Source: Hybos culiciformis (Eukaryota > Arthropoda > Insecta > Diptera > Hybotidae). Taken from it: a stretch of 64,000 bases of DNA. Below are positions 1 through 13,572 of the stretch, piece after piece. The notes under the pieces were generated by a model. It was not told where the DNA came from and ran no database searches. It worked only from the letters and a program-made list of their open reading frames with translations. The stretch spans positions 50,921,678 through 50,985,677 of the forward strand of contig OZ023274.1 of NCBI GenBank assembly GCA_964007475.1, in the 5' to 3' direction. Position 1 is the stretch's first letter. Every line of letters starts with the position of its first letter. Both the position numbers and the translations under genes were made by a program.

Positions 1-3000
1 GCGGTGTGGCAATCTATTACATAGTATAAAATGTCAAGTGATTCTTTTTCTTAAAGATTTGATCAAAATATTTCGAAATTGTTCAGGTTGTTAATTTATG
101 AAGCCTATTAACACTTGAATTATTTTTGGTTTCGTCTTATTTGCTGAACCAAAGATTTTATAATACGCCTCTACCAACTTAATAAAAGTTTTTCTATTCC
201 TTTAAACTTTTAGAAACTGACATCATTCTTTCAGAAATAATTGTTTTTTGTATAGAAAATGGAGTTTTATCTTTTTTTTTCTCCTCTAGAGAATTCTATA
301 ATGTGTAGCCTATTATTTGAAATCTGTCACCTGCTCTCTTAATATGTATCTTGTAATTTTTGTTATTTCTATATGAACAAAAAACAAAACCTTACCTTTT
401 CAGAAATATTCCAAGAATTATTGATTGGAAAGAAAAAAATTATTTATTCTTTCAAAACTTTCATTCAAATCGATACAAATTATATTTTTCATGGAAATTT
501 ATGCAAAAGTTATGAAATTTATAAATATAAATATAAAACATGCAAATAAAATAAATACATGTTTTTTTTTTGTACGTAAATCTGATTTAAAAATTTTTTG
601 GTATTTTTGGGTAAAATAAATTTAAAATTTTAATTACAAGTTTTTTGTATATTTGTGTAACAAAGTCCACATAAATGTACATCATAATGTATAGTTATTT
701 TAAACCACATTGTAAAAATATAAAATTGGTACATCATTATAAACAGAGAAAAGTCAGAATTTGAAGCTTTTTTTGTTTTTAATTATTGTACATTTTGTTA
801 AATAAGTTAAATGAAATAAAGCAGTAGTTTTAGTATTACAAACTGTAATTGGATTTAAACCCAAAATAATACACTGGTTATACTTAGTGAAAAAATCAAA
901 AAAAAAAACAACTACCATGACAGGTCATACACAGTATCAACCAAAAAAGATCTAACTTTGAATAATTTAATTATGGATAAATTTTTGAAAAAAAAATTGA
1001 GCTTTCTCGATTCGAAATTAAAATTACCGATTTTTGAGATTTTGAATGCTGGAACATATTCTTGAAAATTTAATAATTATTTCTATATTAAGAAAATTGG
1101 TTCAAAAATAGGAACAGGCATTTCTGATATCGGAAGATGCTTTCTGAATTTTAGAATTTAAAGCTTGATGGAACGAAATAATTCTTAAAATTAAAATAAT
1201 TTTCCTACATTTGAGTAATATTTGTATTAAATTAAATGAAAAGTTAAATTCTTAATTTTATTCTTAAAGGATAAAGGAAATTCAAATTAGAAAAAATTAT
1301 TACATTATATATATGTTTAATTATGTCTATGTGTTCCTAATTTTTAATGTGTCCTATACAATTTTTTTCCTTGCTCCCATTAATTGGCTTATTTAAAAGG
1401 GAATTTAAGAAATAATAAATAAACATAAAATAAAAAAAATGTTCAATGTGATTTTTTTTTTATTCTTAATTTCCATTACCACTCTTATTACCAAAAATAA
1501 TTTGAAATAAATTGGGTTCCTTTCAGGCACGCCAATGTTTAACGATAACAAAAAAAAAAAAGAAATAACAACTTAAATATAGTTTATTTTATATAAATAG
1601 GTAATAATTATTACCTTTTTTTCTTATTGTTTATTATTGCGAGATCCTAAAAACAAATTATAAAGCAAGGTAACAGTGCAAAAATATTTCTATCAAAAGT
1701 TGGGTGGTGAGCGTTTGAAAGGAACCAATGGTGATAATTTCCATTTTATAGTGTTGTTATAATTATTCTTATTTTATATTAAATATTGTAATTGGCAATA
1801 AAAGATTCAATTAAAATGGTGTAAATTTTTATAAGCGCGGAACAATAATTCTCAACATTAATATGAATTGAAGTTTTATTATATTACATAATGGATAAAA
1901 TTAATAAATTGTATAATTATAATTTAAAAAATCTAGGTATACAGATACAGAAATAAAATCCTAATATTTTGGGTGACTTTGTGGCCAAGCTTTTCGAAAT
2001 ACGAATTTAATGGTTTTCTTTTTCAATAACTATATAATAATCAATTAAGTAATAATGCTTTTTTTTTTCATAAACGCAATAGCAATTATTTTTGATTATA
2101 CGATACATATGTACATCAGAATAACAATAACCCCATATAATTATAGTCACGTTCTTTTATTATTATTATTACTAAACAATTAAGTATATGGATAGTTGTC
2201 ACACTACTTTTTCTATTATTTCAAAAAAAGAAGGAATATCAACAACAAATATTGAATCAATAAACCACTTGCCATCTTTTGCATTTATAATTATTTTATA
2301 TATACTTAAGTAATTATAAGTATATAAAAAATATTTAAAAAATTCATACACCTATTTTTAAATTCTTCAAATGACATGATATTTTCATTAAAAATTATAA
2401 ATAAGATAGTATGTATTTAAAATTCATTCATAAATTTTATTTAAAAGAGAAAAAAAAACATATTTATGTAAACTACAGTTTATTTTCATAATTTTTTTAA
2501 ATTTTTCAATTAGTGTATAATGTACTTGTATCCAAAAAAAAATTGTACAAAATTGCATTGCAATAAAAATGCAAATTTAAAATATGCACAAATACTTAAA
2601 CTTATAATACTCGTATGTATAATTTAAGAATTAATTTTTTTTTTTAAGCAAAATTGTCTCTGTGCATATAAGGTAAGGTATAGTATTTTTTTTTCTTCAG
2701 TAAATAGGTTTAATGTATTTATTACCCAAGTCGGTTTTTATGATTTTATTGGAGGAAAGTTTTTATGTGCATACATTTTATCACAAACTATTTTAATATT
2801 TTTATAATATTAATGATATTTTCATTTTCCTGAAATTAAGACCATACAAAATATACTCTATGTATATAAAACCATCATCATAATTACAATTTACACACAA
2901 TGTATAATTTGATTGAAAACAATTCAATCAATTGAATTTTTTTTTTTTTTTTCATATTTATAAAAACAACACGACTAGTATATCCGCAATAAAGTTATTA

Positions 3001-6000
3001 ATATACATCACACAGACAAAATTGTTAGAGCATAAATTGAGGGTGAATTAATATTAAAAGAAAATCAATTCAATTTTTTTTTCGTTGCAATATAAATAAT
3101 TAATTTTTCTTATATTTTTCATAATTAGGAAGAACACATCCGTTTCTCTGATATCATTTTAATTTAATGAAAGTATCATAATTTTGAAGTGCGAATTTTA
3201 TAAGAAAAAATAAGGGTATATAGAATTTACAATGTTTGATTTCAGTGATCATAAAATGACATTTTTTATAAAGTCAGAACTAAAATGATAGTATAAAATG
3301 TGTATCTAAACAATTTGATGGAAATTGTTATTTCAATTAACGGAAAGGCTGTTTACTGATAGTATATATTTTATTATTATTTAATTGTGAATTTATTCTA
3401 TATGACAAAATAAAATAATCATAAAATCAATTTAATAGCTAGCTAACTTACTTATTATAATAAAACCCATATAAAAAGCCAAAAATATATTATACCGTAT
3501 TCTTAATTTTGAATAAAAAAATTATTCAGGATTCTGGAATCAGTCTGAAATTGTTTGTTGTATATTGTATATTATGTATATTATATTTAAGAAATAAAGT
3601 TATAATTAAAAAAATAAATGAAAACAATTTATTTAATTGAAATGATGAATAATCTAAATTTATTTCTGTTGTAAAAGAAATAGAAAAATTTATCCTTAAA
3701 TAAATAAATATGTATAATATTTATATCTACTTTATTTTAATACTAAATTGAATTTCTCATATATACTTAGTTGAATTTCTAAATGAAGAAAATAAATTAT
3801 AATAATCTCTGTAGAATATTTCTATATTTAAATAATATAACTTTTATATTATTCACTTAAATAATAATAATTTTCCCTAAATTGAAAATTAAACTTTAAA
3901 AAGTTTTTGTTATCTTCAATTTAAAAAAAAAAATTATTATTAGATATGAACATTTAAATATTATTTGTAGTCATCAAGGACATTGATGAAGTAAGAATAC
4001 ACAATATTTCTGCTGTTATTAATAAAGAAGCTATAATAACACTAAACTACATGAACAAACGACATTTTTAACCTAAACACTCTAATAAGTATATATTGTA
4101 CAAATAATAAATATGTAGTAATATTTTGTATATATTTTAATTTAAGTTTGTCATGATACCAATCAAACTTTGGCGAAAGCGTAACTGAGTCCTTTCGTAA
4201 GTCATAAATGAAATCATTAGAATTTTCACAGTGTATATAGCATTCAATACAATAGTGTCCAATTGTGGGTTTTTGTTTCACACCTGACACTCGAATTTTT
4301 GTAAAAATTGTCAGTTACCCAATCTTGAACTAAATTTCTGTATTATTTTTTATATTTTAATTTATATCTTTTCAATTTTTCATATTTTATGACTTCGTTA
4401 AATAAATTTGTATTATTAAAAAAAAATTTAAATTTTATATTATTCTGTTTTTGTCCAAAAATTTTTATATATATTTCAATTAAGAATTGAACAACAATTT
4501 ATATAATCAAATTTTCCATAGATTTTAATATTAAATAATGTTATTGAAATACATTTGGTATAACAAACAATATTATTTAGTATTTTAATTTGTTTATAAA
4601 AAATCTAAAAATATAGTAACGATTTGTACAATTTAATTATTTATTTTTGAAAAATATGTACATATGTACATCTATATACATTTTTAACGTCACACCATTT
4701 GCTGTAAACTACAAGCATAGTATAGTTTAAAAAAAAATACAAACTAAACATATTACAATATTAAGTTTGTTTTGTGATATTATTACAACAGCACAACGCA
4801 CATGAAAAATTTATTTTACACAAAATATAATAAAATTCCACCTAGAATATAAGGAAACTCATAAGTGTTTTTTTTTTCATTTTTATTATTATTTATTTTT
4901 CATTAAATTACGTATTTAATGGCCTGGAACACTATCTGTGAAAAGAAGAGGTCATCATTTTTAAATTTTTATTTTATATTAGATAATATAATTACATCAA
5001 TCAAAAGAAAACTGTCCCAGAACATTATATACTATCAAAGAATATGCTTATATCGTTGTCGCGTTGTCGTAACAATCAAATTATCTGCAACGTGTGTAAA
5101 TGTTCCGAAATGAAAAATATAGAAATTTGACTACCACTTTTAGCTATCGCGTTTTCAATTTAAATATAGCTTCTTTCCAGTAATAATTATTTAGTGTGTA
5201 GGTATACTAAAATATTTATTACGGAAAAATTTCATGACAAGTTCTTGAAGAAATATTTTTATCATATATTAATGTGCGTGTAATGAATAAAAAAATTTTT
5301 GATAGTAACTAGGTAATGTTAATAATAAAATAATAATAATAATTGTGAGGCATATTTTCTTTTAATATAATCATTTTTATGTAACCATATGTGTAATAAT
5401 AATGAAAATCAACTAAAAAACAAAAACAATTTAAAATCAACATTAAATATATCTTCTAAATTTAAAATTCCTAATCTTCACACTCATTACTGAAATTATA
5501 ATTTTCCTATTTTTTTTTTGTTTGAGTTATTTATTTTATTTTATATAGAAAGTTATCGTTTTTGGAATGTAAGCATTTTCCAGACTTTATTTAATTTTTT
5601 TTTTTTTTAACATTGCGTATAATTATGAATCAATAAAAAAATATAAAATTTATTTTTCGAAAAAAAATATTAAGTAGAAGCAAAAATTTCTTACACGTAT
5701 TTTTAGCTTTTTTTTTGACATACAGCTTTATAATTCTATATAAATCTATTTATTTTTTTTTTATTGAAAAAGAATGGCAAAAAAAGTATTTTCTTTTACT
5801 TTCACATCTATTTTAAAAATTCATTTATTTTCGTTTTTTCTTTCCTTTTGGAAAATTGAAAGAATATAAAAAATAAAATATAAACCCTAAATAAATATTA
5901 TTATCCTATCCTTAAGGTATTTTTTGTGTGCTTATTGTATACAGATACATACATATTATGCAAAATTACATTTATACAATGTACTTCTTTTTTGGAGCTC

Positions 6001-7348
6001 AATGATATTTACTTATATGAAAAAAAGTTGCTCTATCTGCAAGACAAGGCAGAATAATTTTTTATCTTCGAAAATTTTTAGATTTAGAAAATGAAAGAGT
6101 TCCAACATACATAGTTTTAAAATCTTGACTTGCCTTTATTTAAATAGTCAAAGACGGGACCAAAGACATAAGAAAACATTGGCAAAATTTTTTTCGAACA
6201 CTTAATTTTCAAAATTTAATTTAAATCTATGTCTATATAAATCTGTTTGTTTTCTATCCAAGAATACATATTGATATCTCTGAAGACCACATTTATGAAC
6301 CGATTTTGATAATTTTTTGTGCGGATTTTAAAAATTACGACATTTTGGGATTCGAGTTTCAAGAATTCTATGTAATATCTGAAGTAAGGAATGACACGAA
6401 CAAAATAAATAAAACATAAAAAAATCGTTATATACAAAACTGTTGTAAGTATATTTTTCTTTTTTTTTTGTAAATGAATTGGATATACACATATGGACCG
6501 ATAAAAAAAAAGAAAAGGAAACTAATGATAAGGATTATATTGAGAAACCATCTTTAATATTTTTCTTGTTGTTTCTCATTTTCTTTTGTCATTTATACAA
6601 AACTAACCTGATGATGTCAATATGTTAAGATTTTGAGTAGAGAAATCTATGTACATTCTAATGTGTTTTTATACATATTCATATGTACATTTTTATATGC
6701 TGTGTCACATCAAATACATAGATTTGTAAATTTTTCAATGTACAAGAACATTTTGCATATATACATAAAGTTCAATGCACTAGGGAAATTGAAAGAAAAA
6801 TAAAAAAATAAAAATCTTTTCTAAAAATGGCAGATTTTCTGTTTGTGGATGGAAAATGAAAAGTTTTGAAAAAATCATATTGTCGATTAAAAATAAAACT
6901 ATGAGCCTTAGTTTCGTCCATAGATCTGCAATATACCTAGACTGTGAATTTTCTTAAAAATTTCAATCTTTTTTTTCTTTCTTCTATTATAGAATTATAA
7001 TTTTCTTATAATTTTCCTTTCACAAAATTTATTTAACACATTTGCATACATGTAAATTTATATGTATTTTATCCAGAGGAAAATATCTTAATGCATTGAT
7101 ATTTCCTTTTAATTTTTATTTTTTAGATAATTTAAAATGAATTAAAAATTTTTGATTATTTACTTTTCTGAGTTTAAAGCTACATATATTTATGTGTATA
7201 ATCTGTGGAGGATTTCAAAAATTTAGAATTAAAAAATTAATTGATATATGTATTTTAAAAATTAAGTTTTAAAATTATTAAACATTCCAATTTATCGCTT
7301 AAAATAATATTTATGGCTGCTCAATTTCCAAAGAGTATTGGTTCTATA
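1..7348. other. AT-rich non-coding stretch
   Basis: I see no supportable gene here. The sequence is AT-rich with many A and T homopolymers and short TA-type runs. The few open frames of 60-80 codons have low-complexity composition (mostly K, N, I, F, Y), no recognisable domain and no convincing splice sites. It could be intergenic or part of a long intron of a gene that extends outside the window. Confidence 0.6.
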
Positions 7349-7399
7349 CCTCGAGTATAACAGACAGATAGAACTTCTATCCGTCTGTTATACTCGAGG
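7349..7399. repeat. Near-perfect 25-bp palindrome
   Basis: Two 25-base arms, 7349-7373 and 7375-7399, are reverse complements with a single mismatch and one base between them. The outer end is CCTCGAGTATAACAGAC. Its GC content is above its surroundings. With practically no loop it is unlike a normal microRNA precursor; it may be a minimal foldback element or a fusion point of two inverted fragments. Confidence 0.8.
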
Positions 7400-10300
7400 T
7401 TATACTAAATATTACTTGATTTTGTTGAATCAGTCAGTTTTTGAAAAAGCTAAAAAAAAGGCTTTCATTTCAATAAATGTGATATATGGACCAAAGTCTG
7501 CTTTTCTCTATATATTGTAAACATAAATTATTATATGTCTTTAACATATATAAAAGTTGATCACATATGAATTTGCAGTTAATGTTTTTAAACTTTATAC
7601 GCGTATTAATACTTCAAACCAAATAAATTATCAGAAAAATAAGTAAAATTAAAAAAAAAAAGACTAAAACTTTTTTAAAATAAATATTATAATGTTATTA
7701 CTCTAACAAATTTTATTATTTCCATCACACTTAATTTTTAGTATCTAAAAACTTTTAATTTACCGCATGATTTTTTGTTTTTTTTTTGGTTTTTTTGCCT
7801 TCGCACAAATTAACAAAATCAATTAAATATTTTAAGAAATAAAAAAACTTTAAGTGTGAAAAAAATTTTATTTTATTTAGTTGTAATTAGATTTTTCGCG
7901 TCTTATGGAAGCAATAATATCTGATTATAAATATAAATATATATTGTGCGTTCATTAAGAAAATTTATATATAGGTATGAGCTTTGAGGAATTGTTTAAA
8001 AAATAAAGATTCTGAGATTTCGAACAACTTTCCATTTGAAAATGAAATAGAAAAATTAAATTTTTCCTTGTAATGAATTATGAATTTATTTTTTTAATTA
8101 TTAAACTAAATCCATGTTAGTATATGTATAATGAAAAATTTTAAATTTGACATTTCTTTCTCTTAACAGTAATATGTTAATAGACCAACGACTAACTTCA
8201 GCCTAGTTATAAAGGTTTGCTCTTTCGTTTTCCTCATTTTCGATCTAAATTGTTTTCTTAATAATACTGCGTCAAAAGTATACAAAATTCGATTTCAACT
8301 TTTACATTATATAAGCACTATGCGAAACAACACATTGTATATTGCATTTTATTTTGTAAGGAAATGTTCTACAAAAAAAAAAAAAATTATGATTCTTAAA
8401 CTTTATTCTTCAACTTTAGCGAGAAATTTTAAATGAAAAACTTTTAACAATATAAATTTAATTTTATAATAAAGATATTGTATTATGGAAAAGTCATCAA
8501 CAGCTGTAAAAACCACAAAAATTTTATTTTTAATTACTTTTGTCTCCAATAAAGATTAAATTACGGATGCAAAAAATGTGTATGCGGTTTTCTAAGTGTT
8601 AACATTTTTATATTTTGTTATTTTTGTTAAAATAAAAGAAAAAAATTCTAAACATTTAGAATAATGTTTTATTTTAATCCTAGCAGATAGTTTTATGTCA
8701 TAATCTTTTAATTAACATTATTTTTTTGGATCATCATAATTTTGATCGAAATATTTCTTTGCTAAATTTTTATGTATTTGATTAGAATAGAAAAATTGAA
8801 GCCTCCCTAACCAAAGCGATTTATTCGTTGCGGCAACGTAAAAATTGCGGGTTTGGGGATACTATTAGAAGCTTAACAGTAGTTTTATCGCATTTTAAAG
8901 TCCAACATACAGACAAACAGGCAGAAAATGAAAACATATAGTCTTAGTTAAGTTTTAAATGGAAAACGAATTAAAACCGACTTTTAGCATAATTTTTGAT
9001 AGAACAAATTTCGAATTGAGTACAACAAATTTTAAAATAAACAAACAGAACTTAATTTTTTACTGCAAAAATGTTGAAAATTTTCCCCATCCATATTCAA
9101 ACAAACTGTTCTTCATACACACTACTTCAGTTCCAAAAAAAAGATTTATCTTCCAAGAGCATTATTTTTCAAGTTTGATTGAATAAAGAATTTGGGTATT
9201 GTAATTTTATCTTACGAGTATATTATCACCAATTTGATTACTTTTCTACTTACATACATATATTTATTTATTTTTTAAAAATATTGATTTAAGAAAATTT
9301 AACGAAAATACTTAATGTTTGATGAATCAATTTGCTGCTTGCTGCTTTAAATTACAATATAAAAGATATTATTACATTATAAAATACATAGGTACCTAAA
9401 ATATTAAAAATACATGGCTATTAAATTACCCTTTTTAGTCTTTATAGAAACTTTTTTTTTCTACACCATTTCTGAAATGGCAGTAATAAATATTGGAATA
9501 AAAAAAATTGTTTTTTTTTAATAGCAATTTATTATATCTGAATTATATAAACACTGAATAAAAGTAGCGATTTTTGTTTTATTTGAATATATTGGTCAGA
9601 ATATTGATAAATTAGAAAGAAGTTCAATTTACAGGCTATAATTGCAAGTTTTTTGTTAAGAGAATTTTTTATTCGAACCACATGAAATCGCTTTCGAACC
9701 GACAGACTAATTAATCTCGATTCGCCAAAAATCTTCATTTAAATTTAGCTTTGAATATAATTTTGAAGCACTATGTATTAAAAAATAAAATTTAATTTAA
9801 AAATAATTTAAAAATTTGTACATTTTTTTCTTTTCAAAGTTATAGAGTTGAAATTGGTTTCGTTTAGTTTTATAGAACCGTCTGTTGAAAGTTTAGAGCA
9901 GCTGAATGACTGAATCTAGCCACTAAAAGTATTATATACCAATTACATTAAGCAACAAAATAAATAATATTCTAAAGGAGTAGGTATATAGAATATTTTG
10001 TCTATTGATGTGTCATAATATGTACAAGTACAATTACAAGAAAAATTTCAACAACAATATGACACATCAATATTTTCGTTAAGTAAATAAATCAACTATC
10101 AATTTCAATTGTGAGGATAACCTTAAAAATATTACGAATAATGTTAAGCACACAACAAGAAAGGATGTATCCCCAATGAATAATTTGCTAGAAGCCCTTC
10201 CGATCTACTAGTTCTGTATAACAAGGATAAAAAATACAATTTTTTTATTATATGTATTGTATATTTTCCCAAAGATTCATAAATATGAAAATTGAAAACA

Positions 10301-10846
10301 TTTTTTTTTTTTTGTATATTTTATTATTCAAAAATATGTATAATATGTAAAAAAAAATGAAATTTTATCACAAACAATCACCGAGAATTTTTCTTGGATG
10401 AATGAATTAAATATAAAAAACATTTGCAAAAATTATACAACAAAATATGTCAGTCAAAAATATGTTATTTCCTTACACAACAACATTGAACATACATTGA
10501 AAACTTTAAATTAACTATCAAGAGGATTTGTGTAAACTATTGTCAATTTGAAATATAAAAAGTATATTTGTATATTTGTTCTGAAAGTTCATGCATACAT
10601 ATGATTATTAGTATTTCACTGATAACTTAACCCAAATTTAAAGCAAATATCTGTCCTAATTATAAAATGTTACATCGAATTGTTAGATTATAGGTATATG
10701 CTGCAGATTTCACTTACAAAGCATATAACAGCATATTTTGTATATGAATACATATTTATGCATATTATCTATGTAAGAAAAATTAGTAAAATGAAATAAA
10801 ATTTGACCAAGTTGCATCGTAAAATACTGAAGAAATATGTATCTAA
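7400..10846. other. AT-rich non-coding stretch
   Basis: No supportable gene. The segment near 8,800-8,920 is somewhat less AT-rich than its neighbours, but I find no reading frame or repeat structure in it. Confidence 0.55.
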
Positions 10847-11228
10847 TACCTTGTTCGCACTTCAACATTTATCCGGATAAATAAGTGGAAATTTCCACTT
10901 TCTGAAACTACCGTTCGCACTTTAGAAGTGGAAAAAATTTGACGGTTCTAGAAAAAATATAAATAAATTTATTTTTTTTGTTATGAATTTTCAAAAATCT
11001 GAAGTTCATAAATAATTTTAGAATTAAATTTCACTTTTTTTGATATTTTGACACAAAATAAACGGTGCCAACCGTACCAAATATATCAAAAAGTAGCTAA
11101 AAGGAACTAGCTAAGTGGAAAAATAACTGGAAATTAAAATATCCGGAAAAAGTTTTTGTATGATAATATCCACAAAGTTTCCGGTAAAATCGAAATATCC
11201 GGAAAAATATTGAAGTGCGAACAAGGTA
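10847..11228. mobile_element. Non-autonomous element with ~30-bp terminal inverted repeats
   Basis: The left end reads TACCTTGTTCGCACTTCAA. The right end is its reverse complement, and similarity continues inward through a shared TTTATCCGG/TTTTTCCGG stretch, giving about 30 bp of inverted repeat. Both sides are flanked by TAA, so the duplication could be TAA, or TA if the repeat starts at CCTTG. The interior (about 380 bp) has no reading frame, and it contains a second internal CGTTCGCACTTTAGAAGTGG echo of the end sequence. It shares its terminal core with the element at 39,771. The superfamily is not certain; a 3-bp TAA would fit PIF/Harbinger and TA would fit Tc1/mariner. Confidence 0.8.
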
Positions 11229-13243
11229 TAAGTATTAATTTATTAGTAGATATAATCTTTCTTTGTGAACTTAAAATATTCGCCTTTTATAATTGACTTG
11301 AAGTGAAAAGAAGCTTCTCCATGCTGTATACAACAAATTTTCACGAACCATTGAATTGAAGTTCTGACTTCCTAACTCCATTTTTGGTTTGGCATATTTA
11401 AAGATTTTAAAGAGCACAATCTTCTAGTTTCTATAACAAGAATTAAATTATTTTCGTAGTGAAAGACTTATCCACTGAAAAAATATTAATATTAACCATC
11501 CTTTACTGTAACTTTGAATTCTAAGAATTTCATCTGAATTTTATTAATTTATGAATTTTGATTTAATGGATTTCGGGCACCAAAATCTCTAAAATATGTT
11601 AGTATAGAAATATATAGTAATTACTTAAATTATTTAACTAAGCTTTAAGACAAGAATGAAACTGATTTATGTTTTTATATCAATTTTAAAATTAAAAGTA
11701 TTCCACATCCCTTTTTTTTTTTTTTGATTTATAAAAAAGTTTTTACAAAATTATTTTCCTGGACATTAATATTTTCCAGAACATAAAAAAAATAAATTTA
11801 TAAATTTTTTTGGCATATAATTTATTTTGTTTTCAACATTTTCCCACTATCAAGTGTTGGTAATATTTTCTATCTATTTTCTCGTTTTTTTTTCTTCTTT
11901 TTTTTTTTGTTTTATCAAAAACATAAATCAACACTGACCACAAACGTTTATGAAAATAAAAATAATTAAATTCAGAAAAACAAAAAAAAAAATATGAAAT
12001 AAAATTTTTACGTTCATTTTGTTTCAACGGGAAAATGTTCGAATGTTAAAAAGTTTGTCATTTAACCACTCGACTTTAAATGAAGGAAAATCTATACCTT
12101 TTTACGTAAAGTAAATTGTACTTTTCATAGTTACTCAGATTTTTTTTATAGTCGGACAGATCTAAAGAAGTGTTTTGCTGACTACAAATCTGACGCATTT
12201 GTAACTATTTTTCTTTTATAGTTAAATTTTTATTTCAACTTAATAAAACTTGTATTATTAAAGTTTCGCTATATTGGATCCTAGCAACTTCGTATAAAAG
12301 AAGATATATGATTCTTTAAAAATATAAGTCGGTCAAAAATCCTATTTATTTTGCTTGACTCATAATATATTTCTTAGTGGTCCTCTGCTGAAGAAGTTAT
12401 TACAGTTTTCATATAATTATAAATCTACTATAATTGGAATTTCATTTTTCTTCAATAGAATTAAATCATTTTCAAACCAACAAAAGTTTTATTTTTAATT
12501 AAATTAAAACAAACTTTCAATGAATTGAAAAATTATTTTATATACAAAATACATAAAAAATATATTTTTATAAAAATATGAAAAAAAAAAAGTAAACTTA
12601 AAATTTATAAAAATATTTTAAGATGGTTGTCTGCCTTTCAGAGATGTTGTAAATAAATTGAAAATTTCATCAAGAATATTCTATAAATATACAAACATAG
12701 GTATATGTATATTTTTTCAGTTAACTACCCTCTAATTTTAATCTATAATTCACTTTGATTAAAGGCGGCTTATCTTATGTTGGTTTTTTTCTGTTTTTTT
12801 TTTAGCAAGGAGAAAAACAAAAATAAGCCTAAATATGTATATAACCAAAAAGAAAAAAATATATATCTTTAAGTTATTTTTAATGCTAATTGTATATAAA
12901 TTTTTTATTTTTATTTTTTTTTTCATCCTTGTTATAAAAAACATCTTCAAAATTTGTTTCATTTTTCACTTAACAAATTTTCTTTTTCTTATTTAAAATA
13001 AAAAAAAAAAAAATTAAAAAATTTCTTTTTGACTATACATTTGTATGTATATTAAAATTTTGAGATATGAAATACGTCGCTTTCAGATATTTTATGTCGC
13101 ATTTTATATACATATACTTATTTAGTGTATTGATGTGTATATTTAATGTGTTTGTTTATATATAATAAAATTAATTTATATGTACGTAAGTACATAAATA
13201 AATTCTATATATATATATAGTTTATTTACTTGATACTTTATTA

Positions 13244-13291
<48 letters not shown>

Positions 13292-13489
13292 ACTTGTATG
13301 ATGAACAGGATTGTACAAAAAAAATATACCTATATAAAATTTAGATTATTATACTGTGAAAAATTATTACCGAAAATAACTTGAATTTTTAAAAATTACA
13401 CACTATGAACTCTTAAATTGATATGATTATCAGAAATAATACATATATGTACTATTCATTTGGCAACATTGGTAAAAGTGTTCAGTCAA
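11229..13489. other. AT-rich non-coding stretch with a TA microsatellite
   Basis: No gene seen. An uninterrupted AT dinucleotide run lies at 13,249-13,286, and poly-A/T tracts are frequent. Confidence 0.55.
13249..13286. repeat. (AT)n microsatellite
   Basis: About 19 uninterrupted AT dinucleotides. Such tracts are common in AT-rich insect genomes and are usually length-polymorphic. Confidence 0.95.
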
Positions 13490-13572
13490 GTGACATTGGG
13501 TTAGGTTAGGTTGCACGTGCGGAGGGCTTACCACCCTCCTTGCACTTAGGCCTGTTGGCCCTTTGTGACATT
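13490..13572. mobile_element. Short GC-rich hairpin element with 8-bp flanking direct repeat
   Basis: A 67-bp insert (13,498-13,564) begins GGGTTAGGTTAGG and ends GGCCCTTT. It is flanked by identical 8-mers GTGACATT at 13,490-13,497 and 13,565-13,572. It contains a strong hairpin: GTGC plus GGAGGG at 13,517-13,526 pair with CCCTCC at 13,534-13,539 and GCAC at 13,542-13,545. Its GC content is far above its surroundings. The TTAGG units match the general insect telomere repeat, though flies are generally thought to have lost that telomere type. I read it as a small transposed or repaired-in segment; the family is unknown. Confidence 0.55.

Noticed and set aside
7349..7399. MicroRNA precursor
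   Set aside because: There is almost no loop and the stem is too short on each side for a typical precursor.
10196..10210. Resemblance to a sequencing-adapter end (CTTCCGATCT)
   Set aside because: Ten matching bases with a mismatch just upstream, no adapter context and no break in the sequence; most likely chance.
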